Of a DNA stretch of 64,000 nt, positions 36,033 to 46,088 are shown one piece after another; positions within the stretch are counted from its first letter, which is position 1; each line of letters begins with the position of its first letter. The stretch spans positions 1,550,001 to 1,614,000 of the forward strand of contig NZ_CP015698.1 of NCBI RefSeq assembly GCF_002163715.1, written 5' to 3'. The notes below the pieces were generated by a model. The model did not search any database, was not told the origin of the DNA, and was given only the letters and a program-made list of their open reading frames with translations. This stretch comes from Curvibacter sp. AEP1-3 (GTDB taxonomy: Bacteria; Pseudomonadota; Gammaproteobacteria; Burkholderiales; Burkholderiaceae_C). The translations under genes were made by a program, and so were the position numbers.

Positions 36033-36710
36033 ATGCTCGACAGCAGCCTGATGCAGCTCATGTGGCTGGCCTCCCCGGCCTTGCCAATAGGCGGCTTTTC
36101 CTACTCCGAATGCCTGGAAGCGGCCGTGGATACTGCGCGAGCCGCTACCGAAAGCGAAGCATCCGTGTGGCTGGTCGATCAACTGCACATGACGCTGGCC
36201 CGCTCAGAGCTGCCGGCCGTTGCCCAAGCGATCGCTGCTTGGCGCGCGGACGACCAGCCGCGCATCGCCGAACTCAATGCCTGGGTACTGCAAACCCGCG
36301 AAAGCGCCGAGTTGCGCGCCCAGACCGAGCAAATGGGCAAGAGCCTGCTGGAATGGTTGAAGAACCACACCACGGCCACGCCCGCACAAATTGCACTGCT
36401 CGCTTCGCAAGAACCGACCTACCCCATTGCATTTGCGCTCGCAGCCAGCGCCACGCAAGCGCCTGTGCGCGAATGCCTGCTTGCCTTTGCCTTCGGCTGG
36501 GCCGAGAACATGATGCAGGCCGCCATCAAGGCAGTGCCGCTGGGCCAGAGTGCCGGGCAACGCATCCTGTCCGCGCTGACCGCCGAGATTCCTTCCGCCG
36601 TCGATTACGCCCTGAACGTGAGCGACGACACCCGCCAAGCCTTCAGCCCCATGCTGGCCATTCTGAGCAGCCAGCATGAGGTGCAGTATTCAAGGCTTTT
36701 CCGCTCCTAG
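36033..36710 (+). CDS. ureF: Urease accessory protein UreF
   Basis: A 225-residue helical activator that binds UreD and gates UreG. It shows [17 protein letters not shown] near the start and [21 protein letters not shown] in the second half, both diagnostic. The stop codon lies at the beginning of a dispersed repeat copy that fills the gap to ureG. Confidence 0.95.
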   Translation: MLDSSLMQLMWLASPALPIGGFSYSECLEAAVDTARAATESEASVWLVDQLHMTLARSELPAVAQAIAAWRADDQPRIAELNAWVLQTRESAELRAQTEQMGKSLLEWLKNHTTATPAQIALLASQEPTYPIAFALAASATQAPVRECLLAFAFGWAENMMQAAIKAVPLGQSAGQRILSALTAEIPSAVDYALNVSDDTRQAFSPMLAILSSQHEVQYSRLFRS

Positions 36711-36749
36711 CGCCCATTGATATTGCGCGAGCAGCTCACTTTTTGATAG
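36709..36749 (-). repeat. Dispersed ~45-bp repeat, copy A (ureF-ureG gap)
   Basis: Minus strand CTATCAAAAAGTGAGCTGCT then CGCGCAATATCAATGGGCGC. Begins at the ureF stop codon and fills the gap to ureG. Confidence 0.8.
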
Positions 36750-36757
36750 TAAACACC

Positions 36758-37417
36758 ATGTCCGCACTCCACCACATCGCTAACCGCACCAAGACCCTCC
36801 CCCCTCTGCGTGTGGGCATAGGCGGCCCTGTAGGCTCCGGCAAAACCACTCTGCTGGAAATGCTGTGCAAGGCCATGCGCGACCAGTACGACCTGGTCGC
36901 CATCACCAACGACATTTACACCAAGGAAGACCAGCGCCTGCTCACCGTGAGCGGCGCCCTGCCCGCTGAACGCATCATGGGCGTGGAGACCGGCGGCTGC
37001 CCGCACACCGCCATCCGCGAAGACTGCTCCATCAACCTGGAAGCCATTGACCGCATGCTGGTGGACTTTCCCAACGCCGACATCGTGTTTGTGGAAAGCG
37101 GTGGCGACAACCTGGCCGCCACCTTCAGCCCCGAGCTCAGCGACCTGACCATTTATGTGATCGATGTGGCTGCCGGCGAAAAAATCCCCCGCAAAGGCGG
37201 GCCCGGCATCACCAAGAGCGATTTGTTCGTCATCAACAAAACCGACCTGGCCCCTCACGTAGGCGCCAACCTGGATGTGATGCGCGCCGACACCGAGCGC
37301 ATGCGCAACACCCCCAAGGGCATGAAGCCCTTTGCCATGACCAACCTCAAAGACCTGACCGGCCTGAAAGAGGTGATTGCGTTCATCGAAACCAAAGGCA
37401 TGCTCAAGGCCGGCTAG
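36758..37417 (+). CDS. ureG: Urease accessory GTPase UreG
   Basis: A 219-residue SIMIBI GTPase that couples GTP hydrolysis to nickel transfer. It has P-loop GPVGSGKTT, the [15 protein letters not shown] motif (nickel-binding Cys-Pro-His), [16 protein letters not shown] and the [11 protein letters not shown] guanine-specificity motif. The frame opens at 36743 with TTG; ATG 36758 is the conserved start. It ends the urease operon, 13 bases before tRNA-Ser. Confidence 0.96.
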   Translation: MSALHHIANRTKTLPPLRVGIGGPVGSGKTTLLEMLCKAMRDQYDLVAITNDIYTKEDQRLLTVSGALPAERIMGVETGGCPHTAIREDCSINLEAIDRMLVDFPNADIVFVESGGDNLAATFSPELSDLTIYVIDVAAGEKIPRKGGPGITKSDLFVINKTDLAPHVGANLDVMRADTERMRNTPKGMKPFAMTNLKDLTGLKEVIAFIETKGMLKAG

Positions 37418-37430
37418 AATACGCAGCTCT

Positions 37431-37520
37431 GGAAGCTTGGCCGAGCGGTTTAAGGCACCGGTCTTGAAAACCGGCGAGGGTTTATCCCCTCCGTGAGTTC
37501 GAATCTCACAGCTTCCGCCA
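37431..37520 (+). tRNA. tRNA-Ser (TGA)
   Basis: Class II tRNA with acceptor GGAAGCT pairing AGCTTCC, discriminator G and encoded CCA. The anticodon loop CTTGAAA gives TGA; there is a long variable arm (GCGAGGG...CCCTCCG) and a T-loop GTTCGAATC. Confidence 0.96.
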
Positions 37521-37563
37521 AATACCTCTTTGGCGCAGTGCTCAGGCGTCACAACGCCGCCTC

Positions 37564-38802
37564 ATGACCACCGACGCATCCCTTCCCCCACTCTCTGCGC
37601 TGTTCAAGCAGCAGGCCTTCGTCCGCTATTGGTTCGCCCGCATTGCCGGCATCATGGGCAACCAGATGCTCATGGTGGCGGTCGCTTGGCATATGTACGA
37701 CCTGACCTCCAGCGCCTGGGACCTCGGGCTGGTGGGCTTGTTCCAGTTTGTGCCAGCACTCGTGATGACACTGCCCGCCGGGCATGTGGCCGACCGCCTG
37801 CACCGTGGCCGCATCTTTGCGGCCTGCATGGCCTTGCAGGCTGGCGTGGCGCTCACGCTGCTGAGCGCCACCTTGGGGAACTTCGCGTCCCGCGAACTCA
37901 TCCTGCTTATCTCCGTCGTGCTCGGGCTGGCCCGCGCCTTCCAGATGCCGGCCCAGCAAGCCCTGGTGGCGCTGCTGGTCCCCACCAACCTGCTCGGCCG
38001 CGCTGTGGCGCTAAGCTCCACCGGCATGGAGATCGCGGTCATCAGTGGCCCGGCGCTGGGCGGGCTGCTCTACGCGCTAGGGCCCACCAACGTGTACATC
38101 TGCTGCACAGCGCTGATGGTGCTGGCCACCGGCCTGATTCTGGCGGTGCATTACCAGCACAAACCTTCCAACTTGGCCGCCAGTTGGTCTACCCTGTTTG
38201 CCGGCGTGCGCTTTGTGTGGGAACGCAAACTGCTGCTGGGTGCCAGCTCGCTGGACTTGTTTGCAGTTTTGTTGGGCGGCGCGACCGCCTTGCTGCCGAT
38301 TTATGCGCGCGACATCCTGCACACCGGGCCTACGGGTCTGGGCTTTTTGCGCGCTGCGCCCGCAGTGGGCGCGCTCACCATGTCACTGGTGATCACCCGC
38401 TGGCCCTTGCGCCGGCATGTGGGCAAGCGCCTGCTGAGCGCCGTGGCGGTGTTCGGGCTGGCCACCGTGCTGTTCGGCTTGTCAGAATCGTTCTGGTTGT
38501 CCCTGTTCGCCCTCACCGTGACTGGTGCGGCAGACTGCATCAGCGTGGTCACCCGCAATACCCTGGTTCAGCTGGAAACACCGGACGAGATGCGCGGGCG
38601 CGTCGCCGCTGTCAACTCCATCTTCATCGGCGCCTCGAATCAGTTAGGTGAATTCGAGTCCGGCGCCACCGCGGCGATGTGGGGCCCCGTCGGCTCGGTA
38701 GTGGTGGGCGGCATCGGCACCATGCTGGTGGCGGGCTTGTGGTTCAAGCTGTTCCCGGCTTTGGCCCACCGCGACCACATGGAGCCCCAAGGCAAGCGGT
38801 AA
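37564..38802 (+). CDS. MFS transporter, EntS-like
   Basis: A 412-residue transporter with 12 hydrophobic segments, starting with the FVRYWFARIAGIMGNQMLMVAVAWHMYDLT block common in the EntS/DUF894 branch of the major facilitator superfamily. GHVADRLHRGRIF is the conserved loop 2-3 motif. Members export siderophores or other small molecules; nothing nearby identifies the substrate. It ends 15 bases before the convergent CBS-domain gene. Confidence 0.85.
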   Translation: MTTDASLPPLSALFKQQAFVRYWFARIAGIMGNQMLMVAVAWHMYDLTSSAWDLGLVGLFQFVPALVMTLPAGHVADRLHRGRIFAACMALQAGVALTLLSATLGNFASRELILLISVVLGLARAFQMPAQQALVALLVPTNLLGRAVALSSTGMEIAVISGPALGGLLYALGPTNVYICCTALMVLATGLILAVHYQHKPSNLAASWSTLFAGVRFVWERKLLLGASSLDLFAVLLGGATALLPIYARDILHTGPTGLGFLRAAPAVGALTMSLVITRWPLRRHVGKRLLSAVAVFGLATVLFGLSESFWLSLFALTVTGAADCISVVTRNTLVQLETPDEMRGRVAAVNSIFIGASNQLGEFESGATAAMWGPVGSVVVGGIGTMLVAGLWFKLFPALAHRDHMEPQGKR

Positions 38803-38817
38803 ACGGCTACCGAACGC

Positions 38818-39504
38818 TCAAGTCCACAGGTCCAGCGGCGGGTCGGCCACCACGGCCCGCAAGATATCGGAGCGGGACACGAACCCCTGCACCGCACCCG
38901 CCTCGTCCACCACCGGCAAACCGGGCAAGCCCGTATCCAACAGCACGCGCGCAAGCCGGCGGATGTCGGTATCAGCGGCCACGCTGGGCACCGGGGTCCA
39001 CATCACGTCCTGCACGCTTTGCGCCAGAAAGGCGCGCCATACCAGCGCATGGGCATCCGCCCGTGGCAGATGCTCCGCACGGGTCAACTCCGCACGGGTG
39101 AGCAGCCCCACCAAAACACCCTCTGCAGACACCACGGGGGCCTGCGCAATGCCATGCTGGTTGAGCAGTGCCCAGGCTTGCTCGATGGTGGAGGTGTCAG
39201 GCACCGTCACCACCTCGTGGCTCATGATGTCGGCCACCCGGGTCAAGGGCTGGCGGGTCTGTGCAGGTTTGCTAACCTCGCCATAGGCTGCCAACGCCGT
39301 CCGGTGCGCAATGTCGGTTGCGGGCGCTTCGTGGGCAGGAGCGTTCAGCACATCGGCAAAGCGCAGAGGGCTATGGTCCTGGGCATCCAGCCCCAGCGCT
39401 TCGATGCGGCGGGTGCGTGCAGCGCGGCGTATGCCGGCTACCTTACCCAACTCTTCGAGCGAGCCCCGGAATATCTGCCCTGCTGTACCGTAAACCGAAA
39501 ACAT
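38818..39504 (-). CDS. CBS-domain protein
   Basis: A 228-residue cytosolic protein with two CBS domains (about residues 95-150, VADIMSHEVVTVPDTSTI, and 165-225, VQDVMWTPVPSVAADTDI), preceded by a 90-residue N-terminal region starting MFSVYGTAGQIFRGSLEEL. CBS pairs sense adenosine nucleotides. ATG 39504 has AGGGGG upstream; an ATG at 39519 is the alternative. No effector domain is present, so it probably regulates a partner protein. Confidence 0.85.
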   Translation of the reverse strand: MFSVYGTAGQIFRGSLEELGKVAGIRRAARTRRIEALGLDAQDHSPLRFADVLNAPAHEAPATDIAHRTALAAYGEVSKPAQTRQPLTRVADIMSHEVVTVPDTSTIEQAWALLNQHGIAQAPVVSAEGVLVGLLTRAELTRAEHLPRADAHALVWRAFLAQSVQDVMWTPVPSVAADTDIRRLARVLLDTGLPGLPVVDEAGAVQGFVSRSDILRAVVADPPLDLWT

Positions 39505-39546
39505 GGCGTCCCCCTGCATGGCCGGGCGGGCCGCGGCGCAGCCCGT

Positions 39547-40782
39547 TCAGTCCGGATTGGACAGGAAAATTTCCTGCAAGTCACTCAAAAAGTCGAAGCC
39601 TTTGACCGTCGGACGCACGCGGGCAAAGTCCCGCTCAATCAGGCCTTTGCGCTCGGCTTCTTCCAGCCCCTTTTGGATGGCGGTAATGGCCAGACCGGTG
39701 CGCTCGGTAAAGTCGCGTAGCCCGAAACCATTGCGCAGGCGCAAGGCATTGAGCATGTACTCAAACGGCAAATCGGCCCGAGCCACTTCGTCGTCTTGGG
39801 CCACCGCATGGCCGGCCAGCGCCTGCTCCATGTAGCGGGCCGGATCGCGGAAGCGCACCTGCCGCACCACCCGGTGGGCAAAGCTGAGCTTGCTGTGCGC
39901 GCCGGCGCCTATACCCAGGTAGTCGCCGAACTGCCAGTAGTTGACGTTGTGAAAACAGCGGTGTCCTTGGCGGGCATAGGCCGACACCTCGTACCGGTCC
40001 ATCCCGGCCGCAGCGGTGGCCTCGGTGATGCGGTCCAACATGGCGTAGGCCGTGTCGTCCTCGGGGATCTGCGGCGGGTACTTGGCGAAGTAGGTGTTGG
40101 GCTCGATGGTCAGGTGGTAGATCGAGATGTGCGGCGGCTGGAACTGCAGCGCGGTGGCCAGGTCTTCATCGAGCTGCGCCTGCGTCTGCCCCGGCAGGGC
40201 GTACATGATGTCGAGATTAAAGGTATCGAACGAGGCAGCTGCCTCTTCCACCGCGGCTAGTGCCTGCGCGCGGTCATGCACCCGACCCAGGGCTTTCAGG
40301 TGGGTATCGTTGAAGCTTTGCACTCCGATAGAGAGTCGCGTCACGCCAGCACCGCGAAAGGCTTTGAATCGGTCTTTCTCAAAGGTGCCGGGGTTGGCCT
40401 CCATGGTGATTTCGCAGTCTGCCTCCAGCCGCAACCGGGCACGGATGTCGCCCAACAAGCGGTCAATCGACTCGGGCGAAAACAGGCTGGGCGTGCCGCC
40501 ACCGATGAAGATACTGTGGATGTTGCGCCCCCAGATCAGGGGCAGAGCGGCCTCGAGGTCGGCGATTACTGCGTCGATGTAGCGCTTCTCTTGAAGGCCA
40601 TCTTTGGCCTGCTCGTGGGAATTGAAGTCGCAGTAAGGGCACTTTTTGATACACCACGGCAGGTGAACGTACAAAGACAAAGGCGGCAGCGCGCTGAACT
40701 GCAAACTACCGGGACGCATGTAATGCTGGATGTCGCGCTGCACCGCGGCAGCGCCCTCGGCAACGGGCGTGATGGGAATCAT
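39547..40782 (-). CDS. hemW: Radical SAM heme chaperone HemW
   Basis: A 411-residue protein of the coproporphyrinogen-oxidase-like radical SAM group. The 4Fe-4S cluster motif is CIKKCPYCDF (Cys 44, 48 and 51), with IFIGGGTPSLF and EITMEANPGTFE following. It has the CxxxCxxC form of HemW rather than the additional N-terminal residues of HemN, and so is more likely a heme-trafficking chaperone. It follows rdgB by five bases; rph-rdgB-hemW is a common order in betaproteobacteria. Confidence 0.92.
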   Translation of the reverse strand: MIPITPVAEGAAAVQRDIQHYMRPGSLQFSALPPLSLYVHLPWCIKKCPYCDFNSHEQAKDGLQEKRYIDAVIADLEAALPLIWGRNIHSIFIGGGTPSLFSPESIDRLLGDIRARLRLEADCEITMEANPGTFEKDRFKAFRGAGVTRLSIGVQSFNDTHLKALGRVHDRAQALAAVEEAAASFDTFNLDIMYALPGQTQAQLDEDLATALQFQPPHISIYHLTIEPNTYFAKYPPQIPEDDTAYAMLDRITEATAAAGMDRYEVSAYARQGHRCFHNVNYWQFGDYLGIGAGAHSKLSFAHRVVRQVRFRDPARYMEQALAGHAVAQDDEVARADLPFEYMLNALRLRNGFGLRDFTERTGLAITAIQKGLEEAERKGLIERDFARVRPTVKGFDFLSDLQEIFLSNPD

Positions 40783-40787
40783 GCGCC

Positions 40788-41393
40788 TCAGGCTCCGAGC
40801 CAGTTGGAACGGATCAGGGTAGCCATGGCAGCAGCCGCACGGCCACGGTGGCTATGGGCGTTTTTCACCTCCACCGGCAGCTGGGCAAAGGTCTGGCCGA
40901 ATTCTGGGATCCACATCACCGGGTCGAAGCCGAAGCCGTTGCTGCCCACCGGCTCAGGCGCAATCTGCCCGACCACGCGACCCACGGCAACCAACGGCTC
41001 GGGGTCGTCCACACTGCGCACGGCGACCAAGGTGCTCACCAGTACAGCGCGGCGGTTGGTCACGTCCTTCATTTGCTCCAGCAGGGCTTTGACGTTGTTG
41101 TCGTCCCCTTTGGCGTAGCCGAACTGGGTGGCGTAGTAGGCCGTGTCCACACCCGGCAAGCCGCCGAAGGCGTCTACACACAAACCGGCGTCATCGGCCA
41201 GCGCGGGCAAGCCGGTGTGCTGGGCTGCGTTGCGCGCCTTGGCCAGTGCGTTTTCAATAAAAGTGCGAAATGGCTCGGGCGACTCTGGCACGCCCAGGTC
41301 GCCCTGGCGTACCAGCTCACAGCCCAGCGGGGCGAACATGGCATTGAGCTCGGCGAGCTTGCCCTGGTTATTGGATGCAAGAACAATCTTCAT
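40788..41393 (-). CDS. rdgB: XTP/dITP diphosphatase
   Basis: A 201-residue house-cleaning enzyme that hydrolyses non-canonical purine triphosphates (XTP, dITP) to monophosphates. It begins MKIVLASNNQGKLAELNAM and carries ADDAGLCVDAFGGLPGV and GFGFDPVMW, all diagnostic of the RdgB/HAM1 family. It lies between rph and hemW. Confidence 0.95.
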   Translation of the reverse strand: MKIVLASNNQGKLAELNAMFAPLGCELVRQGDLGVPESPEPFRTFIENALAKARNAAQHTGLPALADDAGLCVDAFGGLPGVDTAYYATQFGYAKGDDNNVKALLEQMKDVTNRRAVLVSTLVAVRSVDDPEPLVAVGRVVGQIAPEPVGSNGFGFDPVMWIPEFGQTFAQLPVEVKNAHSHRGRAAAAMATLIRSNWLGA

Positions 41394-41396
41394 AAG

Positions 41397-41449
41397 AAAT
41401 AGGCCTCTGGCGCCCGCGGAATATGCGCGAGCAGCTATTATTTTGATAG
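41397..41449 (-). repeat. Dispersed ~45-bp repeat, copy B (rph-rdgB gap)
   Basis: Minus strand CTATCAAAATAATAGCTGCT then CGCGCATATTCCGCGGGCGC. Shares flanking AAATAGGCC with copy E, so the unit extends beyond the hairpins. The rph stop codon lies within it. Confidence 0.85.
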
Positions 41450-42166
41450 TGCCTGCTGCTGCAACAGCATGAGTTCACCCACGCCTTTTTCAGCCAGCGT
41501 CAGCAGTTGGTCCATCTCGGCGCGGGTGAAGACCACACCTTCGGCGGTGCCCTGCACTTCTACAAAGTGGCCGGCACCGGTCATCACCACATTCATGTCG
41601 GTATCGCAGGCGGAGTCTTCGGTGTACTCCAGGTCCAGCAAGGGCGTGCCTTCCACAATGCCGACGCTGATGGCCGCCACAGCCGCAGTGATGGGCGTCT
41701 CGGTGATCTTGCCGGCCGCCAAGAGGCCATTGACCGCATCTTGCGCGGCCACAAAGGCGCCAGTGATGGCTGCGGTGCGGGTGCCGCCGTCGGCCTGGAT
41801 CACATCGCAATCGAGCTGAATGGTGCGCTCGCCCAGTTTCTCCAGATCGAACACTGCGCGCAGCGAGCGGCCAATCAGCCGCTGAATCTCCTGGGTACGG
41901 CCGGTCTGCTTGCCGCGGGCAGCCTCGCGGTCGCTGCGACTGTGGGTGGCACGGGGCAGCATGCCGTATTCGGCGGTGACCCAACCTTCTCCACTGCCGC
42001 GCTTGTGTGGAGGCACTTTTTCTTCGACCGACGCGGTGCACAGCACCTTAGTGTTACCGAACTCAATCAACACCGAGCCCTCAGCGTGCATGGTGAAGTG
42101 GCGGGTGATGCGCACCGGGCGCAGTGCATCGGCGGCGCGAGCGCCTTGGCGGACAAATGCTGTCAT
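41438..42166 (-). CDS. rph: Ribonuclease PH
   Basis: A 242-residue phosphorolytic 3'-5' exoribonuclease that trims tRNA 3' ends. Motifs are [38 protein letters not shown] and [27 protein letters not shown] precedes the ATG. The last codons and stop overlap a dispersed repeat copy that fills the gap to rdgB. Confidence 0.95.
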   Translation of the reverse strand: MTAFVRQGARAADALRPVRITRHFTMHAEGSVLIEFGNTKVLCTASVEEKVPPHKRGSGEGWVTAEYGMLPRATHSRSDREAARGKQTGRTQEIQRLIGRSLRAVFDLEKLGERTIQLDCDVIQADGGTRTAAITGAFVAAQDAVNGLLAAGKITETPITAAVAAISVGIVEGTPLLDLEYTEDSACDTDMNVVMTGAGHFVEVQGTAEGVVFTRAEMDQLLTLAEKGVGELMLLQQQALSK

Positions 42167-42205
42167 GGGTACTTCCTCATAGATCCGGGCAGGCCGGAAA
42201 AGCGG

Positions 42206-43117
42206 TCAAAGCTTGCGGGCAGCCGAGCGGCGAATGGCTTCGTTGATCTCGGCGATCGAACGCTCAATGGCCGCGTCGTCCAAGTCATCCACCTCCGAGT
42301 CCGCCCACGCGGCTTGCACTGTGGAAGCAAATACGCCTTCGCTGATGCTGTCGGTCGAGATCGTGCCCTTGGTGGACTCGAAGCTGTCCGGTGTCTCCCA
42401 CTCCATAGCAATCACGGTGACGTTATCGCAATGCGGGCCGCCCTTGAGCATGGCCTCTTCCACCAGATCGGGGGCGGATTCACCCACCGGCTTTTGGGAC
42501 AGGTGATAGACGATATCGCTGTCCTGCATGGGCCCCCACAAGCCGTCAGAGCACAGCATGATGCGGTCGCCCTGGTGCAAGGGCACCGGCCCCGTCACAT
42601 CAAACACCGGGCGGGTCGGTGAGCCCAAGCAAGTGAACAGCACGTTTCGGTTGAAGCCGACCGGTGCACCGTTGGGGCGTTCCATGTCACGTTGTTCAGC
42701 GTACGAATGGTCCCGCGTGCGGGCAAGCAGCTCACCCTGGCGCACAAAGTACAAACGCGAATCACCGCAGTGCACCCAATGCGCGGCGCCACCTTGCAGC
42801 ACCGCTGCCACTAACGTTGTACGAGGCGTATCCGGCAAGTTGCGCTCAGCCGCATACCGGAGGATTTGGCGGTGGGCAGCCAGAATGGCTTTGTTGAAAA
42901 ACTCGCGCACATCCATCAGCTCTGGGTGCGCTTCTTTCTGATACAGCGCCGAGATTACCTGCAAGGCCATTTGGGAAGCGACTTCGCCCTCAGGGTGCCC
43001 GCCCATGCCATCCGCCAGCAAAAACAGGCCGGACGACTTGGTGTAGCAGTAGCCCATGCGGTCTTCGTTCTTCTCACGCCCCCCTTTGCGGCTGATCTGG
43101 AAGACGGAAAACTTCAT
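42206..43117 (-). CDS. PP2C-family protein phosphatase
   Basis: A 303-residue Mn/Mg-dependent Ser/Thr phosphatase. Metal-binding motifs EDRMGY, LLADGMGGHPEGEVAS and LCSDGLWG are present, and a C-terminal tail of about 55 residues lies outside the catalytic fold. Its start overlaps the kinase stop by four bases, so the pair is coupled and the phosphatase probably reverses the kinase. Confidence 0.92.
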   Translation of the reverse strand: MKFSVFQISRKGGREKNEDRMGYCYTKSSGLFLLADGMGGHPEGEVASQMALQVISALYQKEAHPELMDVREFFNKAILAAHRQILRYAAERNLPDTPRTTLVAAVLQGGAAHWVHCGDSRLYFVRQGELLARTRDHSYAEQRDMERPNGAPVGFNRNVLFTCLGSPTRPVFDVTGPVPLHQGDRIMLCSDGLWGPMQDSDIVYHLSQKPVGESAPDLVEEAMLKGGPHCDNVTVIAMEWETPDSFESTKGTISTDSISEGVFASTVQAAWADSEVDDLDDAAIERSIAEINEAIRRSAARKL

Positions 43118-44127
43118 TTCGGCTTACCTGCCGCAGGTGCGGTTGCTCCGCCCATAACAGTTTTTTTGGTTTCCGACACCATGGAGTCAAATTGCATGCG
43201 CACCTTCTCGGTCACGGTGAGTTTGGTGTAGCGGCGTTCACCCTCGCGCGACAACTCCTTTTGCAAGGCAAACACAGACTGCGGACGCGACAAGGGGTCG
43301 AGGGACATGCACCACTCCACCACCTCGATCAAATTATCGGAATACACGCCACGGAGTCGCGCCAAGGAGGTGGTGATGCGATCCTTTTCCAGGCGTTGAG
43401 GCGCTTCATTGGGCGGATAGCCCTGCATGCAGGCATAGATACAGGCGCCGATGGCGTAAATATCTGTCCACGGGCCCATGGAAGCATCGCGCCGGTACAT
43501 CTCAGGGGCTGCAAAACCCGGGGTGTACATCGGGCGTATGAAGTTACCTTCTTTGCTCAGCACTTCGCGTGCGGCGCCGAAGTCGATCAACACGGAGCGG
43601 TTGTCGTCGGTAATAAAAATATTGGCAGGCTTGATGTCCAGGTGCAGCATCTTGTGCTGGTGCACGATGCGCAATCCGCGCAGGATTTCATCAAACAGAG
43701 AACGGATGGTGGACTCGCGGAACACCTTGCTCTTTTTTTGGTCACGCGCAGTCACGATGAAGTCCTGAAGGGCAGCACCTTCCAGGTAGTTCATCACCAT
43801 GTAAACAGTTTCATTCTCGCGAAAAAAATTCAACACACTCACCACAGAAGGGTGAGAGATCTGCGCGAGCGAACGGCCTTCTTCAAAAAAGCTTTTCAGG
43901 CCCAGGCGGTAAAGCGACAGCTTTTCGGACTGCACTTGAGGCAGCAGTTCGCCGGGAGCGCGGGTAGCGAGCGAAGAAGGAAGATATTCCTTGACCGCAA
44001 CCTGCTGGCCTTCGGAATCCAAAGCCAGATAGACCAGCCCGAAACCGCCGGCCGCAACTTTGCGGATGATGCGGTAGCCGCCTATCGTGGTATCCGGGGG
44101 GAGGGGCGCTGGCTTGACCTTTGACAT
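43114..44127 (-). CDS. Hanks-type Ser/Thr protein kinase
   Basis: A 337-residue kinase with glycine loop VAAGGFGLVY, catalytic Lys46 (VAVKEYLP), HLDIKPAN (Asp164, in HLD instead of HRD) and IDFGAAREV. No membrane segment or sensor domain is present, so it is cytosolic. A C-terminal tail of about 50 residues is Lys/Thr-rich and could be an autophosphorylation region. It is cotranscribed with the PP2C phosphatase. Confidence 0.92.
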   Translation of the reverse strand: MSKVKPAPLPPDTTIGGYRIIRKVAAGGFGLVYLALDSEGQQVAVKEYLPSSLATRAPGELLPQVQSEKLSLYRLGLKSFFEEGRSLAQISHPSVVSVLNFFRENETVYMVMNYLEGAALQDFIVTARDQKKSKVFRESTIRSLFDEILRGLRIVHQHKMLHLDIKPANIFITDDNRSVLIDFGAAREVLSKEGNFIRPMYTPGFAAPEMYRRDASMGPWTDIYAIGACIYACMQGYPPNEAPQRLEKDRITTSLARLRGVYSDNLIEVVEWCMSLDPLSRPQSVFALQKELSREGERRYTKLTVTEKVRMQFDSMVSETKKTVMGGATAPAAGKPK

Positions 44128-44206
44128 AGGTGCAGTGGGAATGCTCGTAAGGTTCGTTTGAAACGGGTTATTCTCGGGGCCGTTTCCATCGCCGCGAAAG
44201 CCCTTG

Positions 44207-45124
44207 ATGCCAGTTTACAGCATGACCGGCTATGCCAGTGCACAGCACAGCACAGCCACCACCGCCCCTGAAGGCGAATCCCGGACCCAACCCGTCACTC
44301 AGCTCGGACTGGAGGTGCGCTCGGTCAACAGCCGTTTCCTGGACCTCACCTTCCGCCTGCCCGAAGACCTGCGCCAATTTGAACCCGCATTGCGCGAGCT
44401 TCTGGGAGGCAAACTCAAGCGCGGCAAAGTGGAAGTACGCGCCTCGGTAGAGACCACCAGCGCGACCAACATCCCCGACCCCACCCCCAGACTGCTGCAA
44501 AAGCTCAACGCCACCCAAGACAGCATTCGGGCCTGGCTGCCCACGGCCAACCCTTTGAGCGTGGCCGACGTGATCCGCCTGGCCGCCGCCGAGCAAGGTA
44601 CCAGCCGTGACTGGAGCGCAGATGTGATGCCCTTGGCGGAAAAAGTGTTGAAAGAGCTGCTGAGCGCACGCCAGCGCGAGGGGGCCCGCCTGGCCACTAT
44701 GCTGCTGGGCCACATCGCCCAGTTGCGCACCTTGGCCGAGCAGGCCGGGCCCTTGGTGCCCAAGCTGGTGGAACAGCAACGCCTGCGCTTCATGGAGCGC
44801 TGGAAAGAGGCCATGGCCTTGACCGAAGGCACTACCCTGCCGGAAGCTGCCCAGGACCGTGCCCTGACAGAGGCCACGGCCTTCGCAATACGCATTGATG
44901 TGGCGGAAGAAATCACCCGACTGAACTCCCACCTGGACGAGCTGGAGCGCCTGATCAAGAAAGGCGGGGAAATTGGCAAGCGCCTGGACTTCCTGATTCA
45001 GGAACTGCACCGGGAAGCCAACACCTTGGGCTCCAAATCAGCCGCGCTAGAGCTGACGCACATCTCCGTAGATATGAAGGTTTTGGTGGAGCAGATGCGT
45101 GAACAGGTCCAGAACATAGAATAA
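44207..45124 (+). CDS. yicC: YicC-family endoribonuclease
   Basis: A 305-residue protein of the YicC family, recently shown to be RNA endonucleases. It begins YSMTGYA and ends in the conserved RLDFLIQELHREANTLGSKS block and VEQMREQVQNIE. A TTG one codon upstream (44204) is possible. It is followed by gmk, the usual arrangement. Confidence 0.92.
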   Translation: MPVYSMTGYASAQHSTATTAPEGESRTQPVTQLGLEVRSVNSRFLDLTFRLPEDLRQFEPALRELLGGKLKRGKVEVRASVETTSATNIPDPTPRLLQKLNATQDSIRAWLPTANPLSVADVIRLAAAEQGTSRDWSADVMPLAEKVLKELLSARQREGARLATMLLGHIAQLRTLAEQAGPLVPKLVEQQRLRFMERWKEAMALTEGTTLPEAAQDRALTEATAFAIRIDVAEEITRLNSHLDELERLIKKGGEIGKRLDFLIQELHREANTLGSKSAALELTHISVDMKVLVEQMREQVQNIE

Positions 45125-45160
45125 GGCGACTTTAGACACCGCATCACGGAGCCTCAGTCA

Positions 45161-45781
45161 ATGGACTACCCCGGAAATCTCTTTGTCGTCGCAGCCCCCA
45201 GCGGGGCCGGTAAGTCCAGCTTGTGCAAGGCCTTGTTGGAGCTCGACTCGCGCCTGCAACCTTCTGTCTCGCACACCACGCGCCCGCCCCGTGGTCAAGA
45301 AAAGCATGGACGCGAGTACTTCTTCGTCTCCCAGCAGGAATTCGACGCCATGGTGGAAGCGGATGCCTTTGTGGAATGGGCGCATGTGCATGCGAACCGC
45401 TATGGCACCTCCAAAAAAGCCATTGAAGACCGCATGGCCATGGGCGCTGACGTGATTCTGGAAATCGACTTCCAGGGCGCCGTGCAAATCAAAAATGTGT
45501 TTGCCAACGCCGTCTGCATCTTCATCCTGCCTCCAAGCTGGGAAGAGTTGCGTTCGCGCCTGGAACGCCGCGGGGAAGACAGCTCTGAGATCATCGACAT
45601 GCGCATGAAAAACGCGCAATTGGAAGTCGCCCAGGTCGGAAAGTTCGACTTCGTTATAATCAATGAGTTGTTTGACCGTGCGCTTTTCGATCTGAAGGCC
45701 ATTGTCCACTCTCAGCGACTCAAGATTTCAGCCCAGCGCCGCGCGCGTGCCGAAACATTCCAAGCGCTGAACATCCTCTAG
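45161..45781 (+). CDS. gmk: Guanylate kinase
   Basis: A 206-residue enzyme that phosphorylates GMP to GDP. P-loop [26 protein letters not shown] and [13 protein letters not shown] are diagnostic. It sits in the conserved order yicC-gmk-rpoZ-spoT. Confidence 0.96.
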   Translation: MDYPGNLFVVAAPSGAGKSSLCKALLELDSRLQPSVSHTTRPPRGQEKHGREYFFVSQQEFDAMVEADAFVEWAHVHANRYGTSKKAIEDRMAMGADVILEIDFQGAVQIKNVFANAVCIFILPPSWEELRSRLERRGEDSSEIIDMRMKNAQLEVAQVGKFDFVIINELFDRALFDLKAIVHSQRLKISAQRRARAETFQALNIL

Positions 45782-45797
45782 CTTTCCGGAGAATTCC

Positions 45798-46001
45798 ATG
45801 GCCCGCATCACTGTTGAAGACTGCCTCGAGCAGATCCCTAACCGTTTCCAATTGGTTCTGGCTGCCACTTACCGTGCCCGCATGTTGAGCCAAGGCCACA
45901 CCCCCAAAATCGAAAGCAAGAACAAGCCCGGCGTCACCGCCCTGCGCGAAATTGCTGCCGGTAAAATCGGCTTGGAAATGCTCAAAAAAGTACCGCTGTA
46001 A
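45798..46001 (+). CDS. rpoZ: RNA polymerase omega subunit
   Basis: The 67-residue omega subunit, starting [19 protein letters not shown] and including [13 protein letters not shown]. It is followed by a strong terminator, so the downstream synthetase gene probably has its own promoter or depends on read-through. Confidence 0.96.
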   Translation: MARITVEDCLEQIPNRFQLVLAATYRARMLSQGHTPKIESKNKPGVTALREIAAGKIGLEMLKKVPL

Positions 46002-46020
46002 ATTCAGCCTGCTTATGCAA

Positions 46021-46046
46021 AAAGCACCGCTTGCGGTGCTTTTTTC
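46021..46046 (+). terminator. Rho-independent terminator after rpoZ
   Basis: AAAGCACCG-CTTG-CGGTGCTTT with a run of seven T residues from 46040. Confidence 0.9.
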
Positions 46047-46088
46047 GTTTGCGGCACATAAGCCTCCCAGCCACGCTACATTTACACC

